A stretch of DNA of 5,142 bases from Nitrososphaerales archaeon TH526 (GTDB lineage: Archaea; Thermoproteota; Nitrososphaeria; Nitrososphaerales; Nitrososphaeraceae): the NCBI GenBank assembly GCA_014523665.1, contig JAATVR010000803.1, positions 1-5,142 of the forward strand, written 5' to 3'. Below the pieces are notes generated by a model, which saw only the letters and a program-made list of their open reading frames with translations, was not told the origin of the DNA and made no database searches. The position numbers and the translations under genes were made by a program. Shown here one piece after another: positions 4,729 to 5,142 of the stretch (positions are counted from its first letter, which is position 1; each line of letters opens with the position of its first letter).

Positions 4729-4872
4729 ATGATCTCCTTATCTGGTAAATTTACAGTGAGAAAACGTATACAGGTCGTGTCACCCCTTAAACGCCATAAA
4801 TTAATAAGCATTGGAGATATAAATAGGCCAGGTATTTTAAGATGGTGGGTGTGTCAGTATATTCTTACATAG
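4729..4872 (+). CDS. 47-codon ORF, possibly the first part of an interrupted gene
   Basis: ATG 4729 opens a frame to TAG 4870-4872. The product begins MISLSGKFTVRKRIQVVSPL, is basic, and has adjacent Trp residues (39-40) near its end. TAAATATTAA (4692-4701) is centred about 31 nt upstream, acceptable for a very short leader. After the TAG the same frame stays open to TGA 4948-4950, adding ESFCYRPNILYMRYAPIPIA and more, so one amber codon interrupts about 73 codons. No family is recognised. Alternatives are a genuine 47-residue protein, a decayed gene, or chance. Confidence 0.28.
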   Translation: MISLSGKFTVRKRIQVVSPLKRHKLISIGDINRPGILRWWVCQYILT

Positions 4873-4897
4873 GAGAGTTTCTGTTACCGACCTAATA

Positions 4898-4908
4898 TTT
4901 TATATATG
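4898..4908 (+). promoter_or_regulatory. Consensus archaeal TATA box
   Basis: TTTTATATATG contains a full TTTATATA consensus (4899-4906). Transcription would start near 4928-4930. The first ATG after that (4947-4949) opens only four codons, so the product would be non-coding. A second TATA-like element, GATATAAATA (4816-4825), lies upstream. Confidence 0.45.
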
Positions 4909-4928
4909 CGTTATGCGCCAATCCCCAT

Positions 4929-5116
4929 TGCTGTACCAAAAGTACAATGAAACAGACATAACCAGAACCTAATACTGCGTTAGTTCAGGAAGTTCTGTTA
5001 AAGAGCGGGAAACTTCCTTTAAAACTGGAAAGAAATCCATTGATGGGGCACGGGTTCTGGCTCGTATAGGAAACAACCTTACCTGCAAAGGGTGAGTCCC
5101 ATCCAATAATTTTTTT
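4929..5116 (+). ncRNA. Candidate structured non-coding RNA
   Basis: A transcript of about 188 nt from the TATA box at 4899 to the T7 tract at 5110 has no usable ORF but several pairings. A 5' hairpin is formed by TGTAC/GTACA (4932-4936 with 4942-4946, CAAAA loop). CCAGAACC (4962-4969) pairs with GGTTCTGG (5053-5060) and encloses AGGAAGTT (4987-4994) paired with AACTTCCT (5011-5018). GGG/CCC (5090-5100) forms a small hairpin before the T tract. GC rises to 33 of 60 bases at 5041-5100 by hand count. It does not show the conserved blocks of RNase P, SRP, 5S or tRNA that I know. Frames through it also look partly protein-like (for example SSVKERETSFKTGKKSIDGA), so a gene relic is the main alternative. 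Confidence 0.28.
5110..5116 (+). terminator. T7 tract, intrinsic archaeal-type terminator
   Basis: Seven consecutive T residues, the longest such run in the right-hand spacer. Archaeal RNA polymerase terminates at T runs without needing a hairpin. A weak GGG-TGAGT-CCC hairpin lies about 10 nt upstream. Confidence 0.4.
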
Positions 5117-5142
5117 GTAGGAATGCGAAATTACTGATTGCT

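Noticed and set aside
1..5142. tRNA, rRNA, CRISPR array, insertion sequence or attachment site
   Set aside because: No cloverleaf with a TTCRANY loop, no regularly spaced repeats, no terminal inverted repeats flanking a transposase and no integrase were found by eye.

Overview
The window looks like chromosomal DNA of an archaeon of the phylum Nitrososphaerota (Thaumarchaeota), most likely a soil-type ammonia oxidiser of the Nitrososphaera/Nitrosocosmicus kind. The reasons are: a DUF6659 protein (a family I know only from this phylum), a stand-alone receiver protein of the type abundant in these genomes, AT-rich DNA, archaeal TATA-like boxes about 20-30 nt before several start codons with no ribosome binding site between (leaderless genes), and loosely packed single genes with wide spacers. 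This placement rests on recognition, not on a search.

Layout. A possible gene start runs off the left edge on the minus strand (1-66). Next is the DUF6659 protein (166-516, minus). A spacer of nearly 400 nt (517-907) follows. It is not featureless: it holds a possible broken small gene, two interleaved 7-bp pairings, a dyad beside a TATA-like box, and a 16-codon ORF with a textbook Shine-Dalgarno sequence. Then comes a small plus-strand protein with an N-terminal membrane helix and a C2H2 zinc finger (908-1240). Ten bases downstream is a 59-codon ORF (1250-1429), overlapped by a 48-codon ORF in another frame (1380-1526). These lie in a patch of about 48% GC, against about one third in the neighbouring coding DNA.

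The middle holds a CheY-like receiver protein (1554-2165, minus), a DUF167/YggU protein (2333-2548, minus), a divergent small membrane protein (2642-2878, plus) and a carboxymuconolactone decarboxylase/AhpD-like protein with an intact CxxCxxxH site (2940-3323, minus). A Tam-like class I SAM methyltransferase (3510-4409, minus) starts at TTG and carries a Ser/Thr-rich insertion inside its catalytic domain.

The right 730 nt (4410-5142) has no long gene. It contains short ORFs, one of them a 47-codon ORF followed in frame by more open sequence after a single amber codon. It also contains a candidate structured RNA (about 4929-5116) with a consensus TATA box, several pairings and a T7 tract.

The genes do not form an obvious pathway; most look like independently transcribed units. 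The only operon-like pair is the zinc-finger gene and the 59-codon ORF. I find no tRNA, rRNA, CRISPR array, insertion sequence or attachment site. No complete new system is evident. The best candidates for something undescribed are the zinc-finger/59-codon pair and the possible RNA at the right end.
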